A stretch of DNA of 64,000 bases, taken from assembly GCF_011806455.1 (NCBI RefSeq), contig NZ_JAATOT010000008.1:124001-188000 (forward strand). The letters run 5' to 3'. The notes below the pieces were generated by a model. It was not told where the DNA came from, did no database searches, and worked only from the letters and a program-made list of their open reading frames with translations. Within the stretch, counting starts at the first letter, position 1. Every line of letters begins with the position of its first letter. The DNA comes from Celeribacter sp. HF31 (GTDB taxonomy: Bacteria; Pseudomonadota; Alphaproteobacteria; Rhodobacterales; Rhodobacteraceae). A program made the translations under genes and the position numbers. This document shows, piece by piece, positions 24,160-33,145 of this stretch.

Positions 24160-25471
24160 TCTGATCTTTTTCACCCTCTGTTTGGTCCCCCCCGCGATGG
24201 CGGCGGAGTTTGATCGCGCGCTTCTCCCCGATCCGATCACGGACGCCGATTACATGGCGGTGACCCCGGCGGAGGCCGAACTGGGCCAATTGTTGTTTTT
24301 CGATCCGATCCTTTCGGGCAATGACAATATCTCCTGTTCGACCTGCCACCACCCGCGTCTTGGCACGTCCGATGGGCTGTCTTTGGGCATGGGCGAGGGC
24401 GGTGTTGGTCTTGCCCCGACCCGGGTCGCCAACCCAGATAACCTGCCCGAAGATCGCATCCCGCGAAACGCGCCGGTGCTCTACAATCTGGGCGCACATG
24501 AATATACCGTGATGTTTCATGACGGTCGCGTTGAAATGACCGGGGGTCATTTACGTGTGCCGATCGAGGACGATTTCTTTGCCCGCGTTTCCGGCGTCTT
24601 GGCGACGCAGGCCGCTTTTCCGGTGCTCTCGCCCGATGAAATGGGCGGGCAGGTGAGTGAGAATACGCTGTCTAAAGCCATCCGCCAGGGCCGATTTTCG
24701 GGCGACGGTGGTGCGTGGGATATGATCGCGGAAAAGGTCGCCGCCATCCCCGAGTATCAGTCCCGGTTCGAGCAGGTCTATCCCGAGATTGCCTTTGGTC
24801 GCCCGATCCATTTCGCCGATATTTCCAACACCATCGCCGCCTTCATGGCCTTTGAATACCGCTCTGACGACAGTGCCTTCGACCGCTATCTGCGGGGCGA
24901 TGATGCGGCTTTGTCCGAGGCCGCGCAAAAGGGCATGACGCTGTTTTACGGTGAGGCCGGATGTGCCACGTGCCATAGTGGTAAGTTCCAGACAGATCAC
25001 GATTTTCACGCCATGGGGCAGCCACAGCTTGGCCCCGGCAAGACGCTGGATTTCGAGCGCGGCAACCGCGACGAAGGCCGCTATCGGGTGACCGGAAAGG
25101 CCGAAGATCTCTACGCGTTCCGCACGCCCGCGCTGCGCAATATCACCCTGAGCGCACCCTATGGCCACGCCGGCGCCTATAGCGATCTGCGGTCTTTTGT
25201 GGTGGCCCATCTCGCCCCTGCCGACAGCCTCGCGCATTACGAAAGCTTCCACGCCACGCTGCCAGAGGTGCCGGGTTTGGAATACGATTGGAACGTGATG
25301 AACAGCGCCGAAGACCGCGCGGCGATCTTGGCCGCCATCGAGGTCGAAGACCGCATTCTGCCCAGCGAGGACATCGACGCGCTCATGGCGTTTTTGGCGG
25401 CGCTCGAAGACGATCCGCGCCGGTTGGGTATTCCCGACACCGTTCCCTCAGGGCTTTCGTTTGAGAAATAA
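24140..25471 (+). CDS. Di-heme cytochrome c peroxidase / MauG-like protein
   Basis: 443 residues from ATG 24140 (alternative 24149). A signal peptide (LDLIFFTLCLVPPAMAAEF) precedes two c-heme motifs, CSTCH (C66-H70) and CATCH (C275-H279), each embedded in CCP/MauG text: LGQLLFFDPILSGNDNISCSTCH, and EAGCATCHSGKFQTDHDFHAMGQPQLGPG. Family members reduce peroxide or carry out MauG-type long-range oxidation. The second heme shows a long GHAGAYSDLRSFVVAHL tail as in MauG-like relatives. It converges on the secreted FG-GAP/ASPIC gene with only two bases between. Confidence 0.9.
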   Translation: MSNMRLDLIFFTLCLVPPAMAAEFDRALLPDPITDADYMAVTPAEAELGQLLFFDPILSGNDNISCSTCHHPRLGTSDGLSLGMGEGGVGLAPTRVANPDNLPEDRIPRNAPVLYNLGAHEYTVMFHDGRVEMTGGHLRVPIEDDFFARVSGVLATQAAFPVLSPDEMGGQVSENTLSKAIRQGRFSGDGGAWDMIAEKVAAIPEYQSRFEQVYPEIAFGRPIHFADISNTIAAFMAFEYRSDDSAFDRYLRGDDAALSEAAQKGMTLFYGEAGCATCHSGKFQTDHDFHAMGQPQLGPGKTLDFERGNRDEGRYRVTGKAEDLYAFRTPALRNITLSAPYGHAGAYSDLRSFVVAHLAPADSLAHYESFHATLPEVPGLEYDWNVMNSAEDRAAILAAIEVEDRILPSEDIDALMAFLAALEDDPRRLGIPDTVPSGLSFEK

Positions 25472-25473
25472 CG

Positions 25474-26988
25474 TCAACGCGTCAGCTCGACCCAGCGATC
25501 AAACTGCGTGATCTCGACCCAGCCGGTTTCCTCGCCATCGGGCCAGGTCACCTTGACCTGCGCCACCTCGGCATCCGCCAGACCGAAATGCAAAGGCACC
25601 GCCTTGCCCGAAGCATGCCCGCCGCCCACAGTGACATCCTGACGCTGCAGCCCGCGATTGGTCAGGATTTCAATCGTTGCGCCCACGGCCTCCGGGTTCA
25701 GCCCCGGCTGGCGCAAGCTGACGGCCAGATAGTGCCCGGCATTGGGCGTCACGTTCTGATACAACTCCATCGCGCTTTGCCGGTTCACCACCACAAGATC
25801 GAGCAAACCGTCGCCGTTCAGATCGACCAGATGGCCTCCGCGCGATTTCTCCATCGAGGCGACACCTGCCGCAATCGAGACCTCGCGAAAGGTGCCGTCG
25901 GACTTTTGTTGCAACAGATTATTGGGATCATGTGCGGCATTCGAGGGCATCTGTTCGACATTGCCTTTGGCAATGAACAAATCGGCGCGGGCGTCATTAT
26001 CGACATCGCCCCAATCCGCCGACCAGCCGGTCGAGGGCCGCCCGTCATCGCCCAGGTGCGGTCGATGCGCATAGGTGCCGATCTCATAGGGTGCCGCTTT
26101 GTAGTGACCGTCCTCTTGGCCGAATTGCAAAAGCTGATCGCCCATCGAGGTCAGCATCACATCCGGGATGGTGTCTCCGTCGATGTCACGCTCGGCGATG
26201 CCCATCCCCCAGAGCGAGACCTTTTCCCAACCGTCCTGATCGTCCAGAAACCGGTTCTCTTGCAGATCGTACAACTGCTCGTAGCCGCCTTTGACGTAGT
26301 AATGCCGGTCGTTCGACAGCCTGAGGCTCTGAACTCCGCGCGCGCCTTTCGAGATCAGTGCGGAGAGGGTGCAAAATCCCGGCTCCAGCACGCTCTTCTC
26401 ATAGCCACCCACCACAGGGCGATGCAACTCATTGACATCACAGGCCTCAAAGGGTCCGTCCGGGTTGTCGCGGTCGACATAATTGCCGAAAAACAGAGAT
26501 GGACGCGCGGCGCCGTCTTCCCACCCCGCAGTAAACGCCGTGGTCCAACGGTCGCCCCCGTCAAAGCCCCAATCTTCATTGGCGCGCTCAAAGGCACAGT
26601 CGCCCAAGCCGCGCAGCAACAGGTTTTCACCCACGCGCAGCACGGCAAGATCGGTCACGCCATTGCTGTCAATGTCCAAAGGATAGGCACCGGTCACACC
26701 GGTCATCTCCATGATCTCGCCCGGCTCAAAAGACAGCGCGTCGCCTTGCAAAGACCGGTTCAGCATCAGGCTCGCCGGGGTCTCGCCACCGGCCGCGAAA
26801 ATCTCCGGCATACCATCGCCGTTACAGTCGAACACCGCCAAACCACCACCGACGAAATGTTCCCAGCCGCCGCCATAGACATGCGCGGGCAGGGCATCGG
26901 AGCGGTTCTGAAACTGTGGGATCGACTGCGCATGGAGCGGCAGGGGGATCATCAGGCCAAGGGCCAAAACCAGTCGTCTATCGGTCAT
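25474..26988 (-). CDS. Secreted CRTAC1-like FG-GAP/VCBS repeat protein with ASPIC/UnbV end
   Basis: 504 residues with a signal peptide (LVLALGLMIPLPLHAQS). FG-GAP/EF-hand-like beta-propeller repeats are seen as GGGLAVFDCNGDGMPEIF, PLDIDSNGVTDLAVL, GIAERDIDGDTIPDVMLTS, DWGDVDNDARADLFIAKGN and HLVDLNGDGLLDLVVVNR, each with a DxDxDG-type calcium loop. The last ~100 residues (GHYLAVSLRQPGLNPEAVGATIEIL, then VKVTWPDGEETGW) form the ASPIC/UnbV domain. Function is unknown; it should be periplasmic or extracellular. Its ATG overlaps the ROK regulator stop as ATGA, an odd partner for a regulator. Confidence 0.87.
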   Translation of the reverse strand: MTDRRLVLALGLMIPLPLHAQSIPQFQNRSDALPAHVYGGGWEHFVGGGLAVFDCNGDGMPEIFAAGGETPASLMLNRSLQGDALSFEPGEIMEMTGVTGAYPLDIDSNGVTDLAVLRVGENLLLRGLGDCAFERANEDWGFDGGDRWTTAFTAGWEDGAARPSLFFGNYVDRDNPDGPFEACDVNELHRPVVGGYEKSVLEPGFCTLSALISKGARGVQSLRLSNDRHYYVKGGYEQLYDLQENRFLDDQDGWEKVSLWGMGIAERDIDGDTIPDVMLTSMGDQLLQFGQEDGHYKAAPYEIGTYAHRPHLGDDGRPSTGWSADWGDVDNDARADLFIAKGNVEQMPSNAAHDPNNLLQQKSDGTFREVSIAAGVASMEKSRGGHLVDLNGDGLLDLVVVNRQSAMELYQNVTPNAGHYLAVSLRQPGLNPEAVGATIEILTNRGLQRQDVTVGGGHASGKAVPLHFGLADAEVAQVKVTWPDGEETGWVEITQFDRWVELTR

Positions 26989-28223
26989 TCCACTCGCATT
27001 TCCGTCGCAAAATCAAGCGCCAGGGCCCCCGCACCGCGTGCCCAGACCAGATCGCCCCAGGCATGGATTTCCACCGGCGTCGGCGGGCGTCCGGGGCGAT
27101 GGGTCAAGGCATGGGTCTCATGGAGCACATCCTCGGCATAGAGATAGTCGTAGCGCAAGCGGTCGCCGGAGAGAAGGATCAATGCGGGGTCATAGAGCGT
27201 CACCACATTGGCGAGCCCCGCCGCCAGATAGCGCCCGGCGCGGGCAAAGATCGTGCGCGCGAGCGCATTGCCTTCCTTGGCCTGCGCGTAGAGCGTTTCC
27301 AACATCACATCGGCACAGGTGCTTTGATGTCCGAGATTGAGCGCGGTGTGGGCTTCGCGGACCAAAGCATAGTCGGCCACATAGGCCTCGAGACAGCCGC
27401 GCTGACCACAGCGACACAGCGCGCCGTCCAGTTGCACCTTGGTGTGACCCAATTCCATCCCGTGGCCCATGCCGCCGCGGTGGAGCTGATTGCGGATCAC
27501 GAGACCCATGCCCAACCCGTGCTCAATCGAGACCACGGCAAAGTTATCAAGCGCGCGTCCTTCACCGAACCAAAGTTCCGCCAGCGCCAGAAGGTTGGCG
27601 TCATTGTCGATCCGCACGGGCCGGTGCAGCCGGTTCTGCAACAGATCGCGCAGCGGCACATCGGTCTCTTCCATGAAGGGGCACCAGAGCACGCGCCCGG
27701 TGATGAAATCGACCATGCCGGGCAGGCCCAAAGCGATGGTGAGCGGTTCGATGCCGGGCCCCGCGTCGTCCAAAGCGGCCTGAATGATGGTTTCGGCCTC
27801 TCGCAAAACCTCTTCGGTGCTGCGCGCGGTGGGCGGCGCGGGCAGGGTGGCCGAGCCCAAGAGATTGCCAGCCATATCAAGCACGACAGCGGAGTTCGAA
27901 CGATCCGAAATCTTGATCCCTACGACGGTGGCCGCCGTGGCCCGCACCCGAAGGCCGACGGGCGGACGCCCCCGTTGACTGTCGCCCTCGCGCGGCAATT
28001 CGCCTTCCTCAATGAGGCCCGCTTCGATCAGCTCCGTGGTGATCTGGGTCACTGTCGCGGGCGAGAGTGCCAGCTGTCGGGCCAGTTCGACACGCGGGAT
28101 GATGCCACTGGCGCGCACCGCCTCAAACACCTGCCGCCGGTTGGATTTCGCAAAACTGTCCTTCTCAGGCAGCAGCGGGCCGCAGCCGTCCAGATCTTCT
28201 GTTCTGAGGTCCGTGTCGGGCAT
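26985..28223 (-). CDS. ROK-family transcriptional regulator (XylR type)
   Basis: 412 residues. The N-terminal winged HTH (about 30-85) shows NRRQVFEAVRASGIIPRVELARQLALSPATVTQITTELIEAGLIEEG-type text, followed by a ROK sugar-kinase-like domain with the zinc motif CRCGQRGCLEAY and IEHGLGMGLVI. ROK repressors of this form sense sugars. Divergence from xylFHGBA makes it the likely D-xylose-responsive regulator. An inverted repeat (28251-28291) in the shared promoter region is its best operator candidate. It is co-transcribed with the downstream secreted FG-GAP gene. Confidence 0.9.
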   Translation of the reverse strand: MPDTDLRTEDLDGCGPLLPEKDSFAKSNRRQVFEAVRASGIIPRVELARQLALSPATVTQITTELIEAGLIEEGELPREGDSQRGRPPVGLRVRATAATVVGIKISDRSNSAVVLDMAGNLLGSATLPAPPTARSTEEVLREAETIIQAALDDAGPGIEPLTIALGLPGMVDFITGRVLWCPFMEETDVPLRDLLQNRLHRPVRIDNDANLLALAELWFGEGRALDNFAVVSIEHGLGMGLVIRNQLHRGGMGHGMELGHTKVQLDGALCRCGQRGCLEAYVADYALVREAHTALNLGHQSTCADVMLETLYAQAKEGNALARTIFARAGRYLAAGLANVVTLYDPALILLSGDRLRYDYLYAEDVLHETHALTHRPGRPPTPVEIHAWGDLVWARGAGALALDFATEMRVE

Positions 28224-28250
28224 GGCACCTGCCTTTTTGTATAGTTCGCC

Positions 28251-28291
28251 TTCCTAATTAAATGCCGCCGTGCAGCATAAAATATTAGGAA
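28251..28291. promoter_or_regulatory. Candidate ROK/XylR operator (split inverted repeat)
   Basis: TTCCTAAT (28251-28258) and ATTAGGAA (28284-28291) are exact reverse complements, centres 33 bp apart, in the AT-rich region between the regulator and xylF. Each could be a half-site for a ROK dimer or looped tetramer. Confidence 0.45.
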
Positions 28292-28361
28292 ATTGATCGG
28301 GTTGAACGCCGTATTGCGATTCATTTTCACCCATTTTTTGTGCAAAAGCGAGATTATTTTT

Positions 28362-28389
28362 TTGACAGCCGAAATAAATATGGCATGAT
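28362..28389 (+). promoter_or_regulatory. Candidate sigma-70 promoter of the xyl operon
   Basis: TTGACA at 28362-28367, then 16 bases, then CATGAT at 28384-28389 (four of six match to TATAAT). It lies in AT-rich DNA about 90 bp before xylF; downstream of the candidate operator. Confidence 0.55.
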
Positions 28390-28476
28390 TTGGACAGCCG
28401 ACGATGAGTCGGACCCGCCGTGCGCAGCTCTTGAGGAGGAGAGGCGGCATCGGCGTGGAGATTTGGGAGGATATTC

Positions 28477-29505
28477 ATGCGTAAATCCATGTTGATGGCG
28501 GCCACGATCGTGGCGGCCGGTTTCACGACATCTGCGATGGCAGAGGGTCTCACGGTCGGCGTCAGCTGGTCCAATTTCCAAGAAGAACGCTGGAAAACCG
28601 ACGAAGGCGCCATCAAGGCGGCCCTCGATGCGGCGGGCGCCACTTACGTGTCTGCGGACGCGCAATCGTCCTCGGCGAAGCAGCTCTCAGACATCGAAAG
28701 CCTGATCGCGCAGGGCGTCGATGCCCTCATCGTTCTGGCCCAGGACACCCAGGCGGTGATCCCGGCGGTGCAAATGGCCGCCGACGAAGACATTCCGGTG
28801 ATCGCCTATGACCGCCTGATCGAAGACCCGCGCGCTTTTTACCTGACTTTCGACAACGTCGAGGTGGGTCGTCTTCAGGCGCAGGCCGTGTTCGACGCTC
28901 AGCCGACCGGCAATTACGTCATGATCAAAGGCTCGCCGACCGACCCGAACGCAGACTTCCTGCGCGGGGGTCAGCAAGAGGTGCTGCAAGCCGCGATTGA
29001 CGCGGGCGACATCACCATCGTGGGCGAGGCTTATACCGACGGCTGGCTTCCGGCCAATGCGCAGCGCAACATGGAATCGATCCTGACCGCCAATGACAAC
29101 GATGTGGACGCGGTTGTGGCCTCCAACGATGGCACCGCCGGCGGTGCTGTGGCGGCACTCGCGGCGCAGGGCATGGCGGGGATTCCGGTCTCCGGTCAGG
29201 ACGGCGACCACGCCGCTTTGAACCGCATCGCGCTTGGCACGCAAACCGTATCGGTGTGGAAAGACTCCCGCGAGCTCGGGAAAAACGCCGCTGAGATCGC
29301 GGTGCAACTTGCCGGTGGCGATATGGCTTCCGACGTCGATGGCACGGTGAAATTCACCACGCCGGGCGGCAAAGAGATGGATGCGAAATTCCTCGGGCCC
29401 ATTCCGATCACCGCCGACAATCTCGACGTGGTTGTGGACGCGGGCTGGATCACCAAAGACGCGCTCTGCCAGGGCGTCACCGACGGTCCGTCGCCTTGTA
29501 ATTGA
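28477..29505 (+). CDS. xylF: D-xylose ABC transporter substrate-binding protein
   Basis: 342 residues with a signal peptide ending around TSAMAEG (residue 23). Type I periplasmic binding fold: VGVSWSNFQEERWKTDEG, LIAQGVDALIVLAQDTQAVIPAVQ, IPVIAYDRLI, VEVGRLQAQAVFD, VVASNDGTAGGAVAAL, GIPVSGQDGDHAALNRIALGTQTVSVWKD are near-diagnostic of XylF. It delivers xylose to XylH/XylG. It is the first gene of the xyl operon and is followed by a strong hairpin before xylH, which would favour high binding-protein levels. Confidence 0.95.
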   Translation: MRKSMLMAATIVAAGFTTSAMAEGLTVGVSWSNFQEERWKTDEGAIKAALDAAGATYVSADAQSSSAKQLSDIESLIAQGVDALIVLAQDTQAVIPAVQMAADEDIPVIAYDRLIEDPRAFYLTFDNVEVGRLQAQAVFDAQPTGNYVMIKGSPTDPNADFLRGGQQEVLQAAIDAGDITIVGEAYTDGWLPANAQRNMESILTANDNDVDAVVASNDGTAGGAVAALAAQGMAGIPVSGQDGDHAALNRIALGTQTVSVWKDSRELGKNAAEIAVQLAGGDMASDVDGTVKFTTPGGKEMDAKFLGPIPITADNLDVVVDAGWITKDALCQGVTDGPSPCN

Positions 29506-29528
29506 TCTGATCCGTCATCGGATTTTTC

Positions 29529-29558
29529 GCACGACCCGCAGAACATGCCGGGTCGTGC
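29529..29558 (+). promoter_or_regulatory. Intercistronic hairpin between xylF and xylH
   Basis: GCACGACCCG and CGGGTCGTGC form a perfect 10-bp stem with a ten-base loop and no T-run. This is the usual place for an mRNA stabiliser or partial terminator that makes the binding protein more abundant than the membrane parts. Confidence 0.8.
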
Positions 29559-29581
29559 CCATAGAATAAAGGGCAAATCTC

Positions 29582-30901
29582 ATGTCAGATCAGGCAGATA
29601 GCACTCAAATCGAAAGCGGCCCAAAAATGGACCAGAGCGGCAAGAGTCTGTTTGCCCAGCTCGAACTTGACATGCGGCTCATGGGCATGGTGGGCGCCTT
29701 CATCGCCATTGCGCTCACGTTCAATTTCTTCACCGACGGGCGGTTCATCACGCCGCGCAACACCTTCAACTTGACGGTTCAGACCGTCTCTGTGGCGATC
29801 ATGGCGACCGGCATGGTCTTCGTCATCGTCACGCGTCACATCGACCTTTCCGTTGGCGCCGTGCTGGCCATCGCCTCCGCCATGGGCGCGATGATGCAGG
29901 CGCGTTGGCTGCCACAAGCCATCGGTCTTGAGTACGGCAATCCGATGATTGCGCCTTTGGCGATCCTGACCTGTCTGGCCGTAGGCACCCTCATTGGGGC
30001 CTTCAATGGCTGGCTTATCGGCTATCAGGGCATCCCGGCCTTCATCGTGACCCTTGGCGGTCTGCTGATCTGGCGCTTTGTCGGCTGGTATGTGACCGAC
30101 GGCCAGACGATTGCGCCGCTCGATCAGAATTTCCTCGTCTTGGGCGGGGCGGAGGGCACCATTGGCGCCACGCTGTCCTGGATCATCTGTGCTCTGGCCG
30201 TCGCAGGTGCGGTCTTTGCCCTCTACAATGCGCGCAAGGCTAAGAAAAACCACGGATTTCCGACCAAGCCGCTCTGGGCTGAATTCGCTGTCGGCGGGCT
30301 GATCGTCGCCGTCATCATCGGCTATGTCGGGACGCTCAACGCCTATGACATCCCGACCGGCAAGCTGCGCCGTCTGTTCGAAGCCCGCGGCGAAGTTCTG
30401 CCCGACGGTTATACCGAGGCCTACGGCCTGCCGATTTCGGTTCTCGTGCTGATCGTGGTGGCGATTGCCATGACCATGGTCGCCAAGAAGACGCGGCTCG
30501 GCAAATACATCTTCGCCACCGGCGGCAACCCGGATGCCGCTGAGCTGTCCGGTATCAATACGAAACTTCTGACCGTCAAGATTTTCGCGCTGATGGGCTT
30601 TCTTTGCGGTCTTTCTGCGGTGATCGCCTCGGCGCGTCTGTCGGTGCACTCCAATGACATCGGCACTCTGGACGAGCTGCGCGTGATCGCGGCGGCGGTG
30701 ATCGGGGGGACGGCACTCTCGGGTGGCATCGGCACCATTCACGGCGCCATTCTGGGCGCGCTGATCATGCAATCGCTGCAATCCGGTATGGCCATGGTGG
30801 GCGTCGATGCGCCGCTTCAGAACATCGTCGTCGGCTCGGTTCTGGTCTTTGCGGTCTGGATCGACATCCAATATCGCAAACGCCTCGGCATCAAGGCGTA
30901 A
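29582..30901 (+). CDS. xylH: D-xylose ABC transporter permease
   Basis: 439 residues, about 10-12 membrane helices. Typical BPD_transp_2/XylH text: FFTDGRFITPRNTFNLTVQTVSVAIMATGMVFVIVTRHIDLSVGAVLA near the N-terminus, FIVTLGGLLIWRFVGWYVTDGQTIAPLD centrally, and IFATGGNPDAAELSGINTK and GGTALSGGIGTIHGAILGALIM toward the end. Forms the membrane channel for xylose uptake with the ATPase encoded 12 bp downstream. Confidence 0.95.
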   Translation: MSDQADSTQIESGPKMDQSGKSLFAQLELDMRLMGMVGAFIAIALTFNFFTDGRFITPRNTFNLTVQTVSVAIMATGMVFVIVTRHIDLSVGAVLAIASAMGAMMQARWLPQAIGLEYGNPMIAPLAILTCLAVGTLIGAFNGWLIGYQGIPAFIVTLGGLLIWRFVGWYVTDGQTIAPLDQNFLVLGGAEGTIGATLSWIICALAVAGAVFALYNARKAKKNHGFPTKPLWAEFAVGGLIVAVIIGYVGTLNAYDIPTGKLRRLFEARGEVLPDGYTEAYGLPISVLVLIVVAIAMTMVAKKTRLGKYIFATGGNPDAAELSGINTKLLTVKIFALMGFLCGLSAVIASARLSVHSNDIGTLDELRVIAAAVIGGTALSGGIGTIHGAILGALIMQSLQSGMAMVGVDAPLQNIVVGSVLVFAVWIDIQYRKRLGIKA

Positions 30902-30913
30902 GGAGATAAGCAC

Positions 30914-31693
30914 ATGGCTGAAAACATGGGAAAAAATCCGAACACCGGCACGCCTTTGGTCGAACTCAAGGACATTTCCATCGCCTTCGGCGGCGTCAAG
31001 GCGGTGGATCATGTCTCCATTGATCTCTACCCCGGCGAAGTGGTGGGGCTGTTGGGCCACAACGGCGCGGGCAAATCGACGCTGATCAAATGCCTCTCGG
31101 GGGCCTATCAAAAGGACGCGGGTGAGGTGGTGATCAACGGCGAACATGCCGAGATCCGCAACACCCGCGATGCGCGGCGCTATAATGTCGAGACGATCTA
31201 CCAGACGCTGGCGCTGGCGGACAATCTCGATGCGGCTTCGAACCTCTTTCTGGGCCGCGAATTGGTGACGCCTTTGGGCTTTGTCGATGAACCGGCGATG
31301 GAGGCCGAGACGCGCAAGATCATGGGCCGGCTCAATCCGAACTTCAAAAAGTTCAAAGTGCCGGTTTCCGCGCTTTCGGGCGGTCAGCGTCAGTCTGTTG
31401 CGATTGCCCGCGCGGTCTATTTCAACGCCAAAATCCTGATCATGGACGAACCCACCGCAGCCCTCGGGCCGCATGAGACCCAGATGGTCGCGGAGCTGAT
31501 CGAGGAGCTGAAAGCCCAGGGCCTCGGTATCTTCCTGATCGAACATGACATCCACAACGTCATGCGTCTGTGCGACCGGGCGATGGTGATGAAGAACGGC
31601 CAAAAGGTCGGCACGGTGAATGTGAATGAGGTCACGGACGAAGACATCCTCGGCATGATCATCATGGGGAAAAAGCCGCCCCAAGCCTATTGA
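30914..31693 (+). CDS. xylG: D-xylose ABC transporter ATP-binding protein (single ABC domain)
   Basis: 259 residues with one ABC domain: Walker [11 protein letters not shown]-loop [22 protein letters not shown], signature [14 protein letters not shown], Walker [14 protein letters not shown] and the switch His in LIEHDI. E. coli XylG is a double-length fusion of two ABC domains; this short form, as in many alphaproteobacterial sugar systems, must act as a homodimer. Its position between xylH and xylB supports the xylose role. Confidence 0.92.
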   Translation: MAENMGKNPNTGTPLVELKDISIAFGGVKAVDHVSIDLYPGEVVGLLGHNGAGKSTLIKCLSGAYQKDAGEVVINGEHAEIRNTRDARRYNVETIYQTLALADNLDAASNLFLGRELVTPLGFVDEPAMEAETRKIMGRLNPNFKKFKVPVSALSGGQRQSVAIARAVYFNAKILIMDEPTAALGPHETQMVAELIEELKAQGLGIFLIEHDIHNVMRLCDRAMVMKNGQKVGTVNVNEVTDEDILGMIIMGKKPPQAY

Positions 31694-31705
31694 AACGGAT
31701 CTCAC

Positions 31706-33145
31706 ATGTATATCGGACTTGATCTCGGGACCTCCGGTCTCAAAGCCCTGCTGATGGACGCGGATCAAAGCGTCGTGGCGGAGGCCAATGCGGCGCTCAC
31801 CAACGAGCGCCCCCATGACGGTTGGTCGGAACAGGACCCGGCCAGTTGGTTGGCGGCCTGCGACACGGTCATGGCGGCGTTGAAAGCGCAGGCGGATCTG
31901 TCGGGCGTGAAAGGCATCGGCCTGTCGGGCCAGATGCACGGCGCGACGCTTTTGGATGCGTCCGATCAGGTGTTGCGCCCCTGCATCCTGTGGAACGACA
32001 CGCGGTCTTATCGCGAGGCAGCCGCACTCGATGCCGATCCGCAGTTTCGGGCGATTACGGGCAACATCGTCTTTCCGGGCTTCACCGCGCCAAAACTCGC
32101 TTGGGTCAAAAACAATGAGCCGGACACTTTCAAATCGACCACCAAGGTTTTGCTTCCGAAGGATTATCTGCGTCTCTACCTGACCGGAGAATTCGTCGGT
32201 GAGATGTCCGACAGCGCGGGCACCGCCTGGTTCGACACCTCCGCGCGCGACTGGTCGGATGCGCTTTTGGCGGCCACCGAGATGGATCGTAGCTACATGC
32301 CACGCCTTGTCGAAGGCTCCGAAGTCTCCGGCCAATTGCGCCCGGAGCTGTCGGCCAAATGGGGTGTGTCCCCGTCTTGCGTGATCGCGGGCGGGGGAGG
32401 TGACAATGCCGCCTCGGCCATCGGGGTGGGTGTCGTAAAAGCGGGACAGGCTTTCGTGTCGCTCGGCACCTCCGGCGTGCTGTTTGCGGCCAATGACGGC
32501 TATCAACCGGATGCGGAAACGGCCGTTCACACCTTTTGCCACGCTCTGCCGGAGACCTGGCATCAAATGGGGGTGATCCTGGCGGCGACCGATGCGCTCA
32601 ATTGGTACGGGCGTTTTGTGGGCAAAGGCGCGGCGGAGCTGACCGCCAATCTGGGCGCGCTTAAAGCGCCGGGTAAGACGCAATTCCTGCCTTACTTGGG
32701 CGGCGAACGCACGCCTTTGAACGATGCCGCGATCCGGGGCGCCTTCACGGGTCTCGAACACGCGACCGACACGGCGGCGGGCACCCGCGCGGTGCTCGAA
32801 GGGGTCACTTTCGCCATCAAGGATTGCGCCGAGGCGCTGGCCGCGACCGGCACAAAGATCGACCGGCTTTTGGCCGTCGGTGGTGGTTCGAAATCGCACT
32901 ATTGGCTGGAGGCCATCGCCACCGCCTTGGGCGTGCCGGTGGATCTTCCGGTGGCGGGCGATTTCGGCGGCGCATTCGGTGCCGCGCGTCTGGGTATGAT
33001 GGCCGCAACAGGGGGCGGGGCGGAGATCGCCACCGCACCACGTATCCAGGCCACCATCGACCCGATTTCCGATTTGACGGCGGCTTATGACGACGGGTTC
33101 GCCCGCTTCAAAACCGCACAACACGCACTCAAGAGGCTGACATGA
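31706..33145 (+). CDS. xylB: Xylulokinase
   Basis: 479 residues, FGGY carbohydrate kinase. Visible are the N-terminal phosphate loop [16 protein letters not shown], the FGGY signature 1 region [13 protein letters not shown] and [27 protein letters not shown], and the second-domain ATP motif [26 protein letters not shown]. It phosphorylates D-xylulose to xylulose 5-phosphate. The ATG of xylA overlaps its stop as ATGA, so kinase and isomerase are translationally coupled. Confidence 0.95.
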   Translation: MYIGLDLGTSGLKALLMDADQSVVAEANAALTNERPHDGWSEQDPASWLAACDTVMAALKAQADLSGVKGIGLSGQMHGATLLDASDQVLRPCILWNDTRSYREAAALDADPQFRAITGNIVFPGFTAPKLAWVKNNEPDTFKSTTKVLLPKDYLRLYLTGEFVGEMSDSAGTAWFDTSARDWSDALLAATEMDRSYMPRLVEGSEVSGQLRPELSAKWGVSPSCVIAGGGGDNAASAIGVGVVKAGQAFVSLGTSGVLFAANDGYQPDAETAVHTFCHALPETWHQMGVILAATDALNWYGRFVGKGAAELTANLGALKAPGKTQFLPYLGGERTPLNDAAIRGAFTGLEHATDTAAGTRAVLEGVTFAIKDCAEALAATGTKIDRLLAVGGGSKSHYWLEAIATALGVPVDLPVAGDFGGAFGAARLGMMAATGGGAEIATAPRIQATIDPISDLTAAYDDGFARFKTAQHALKRLT

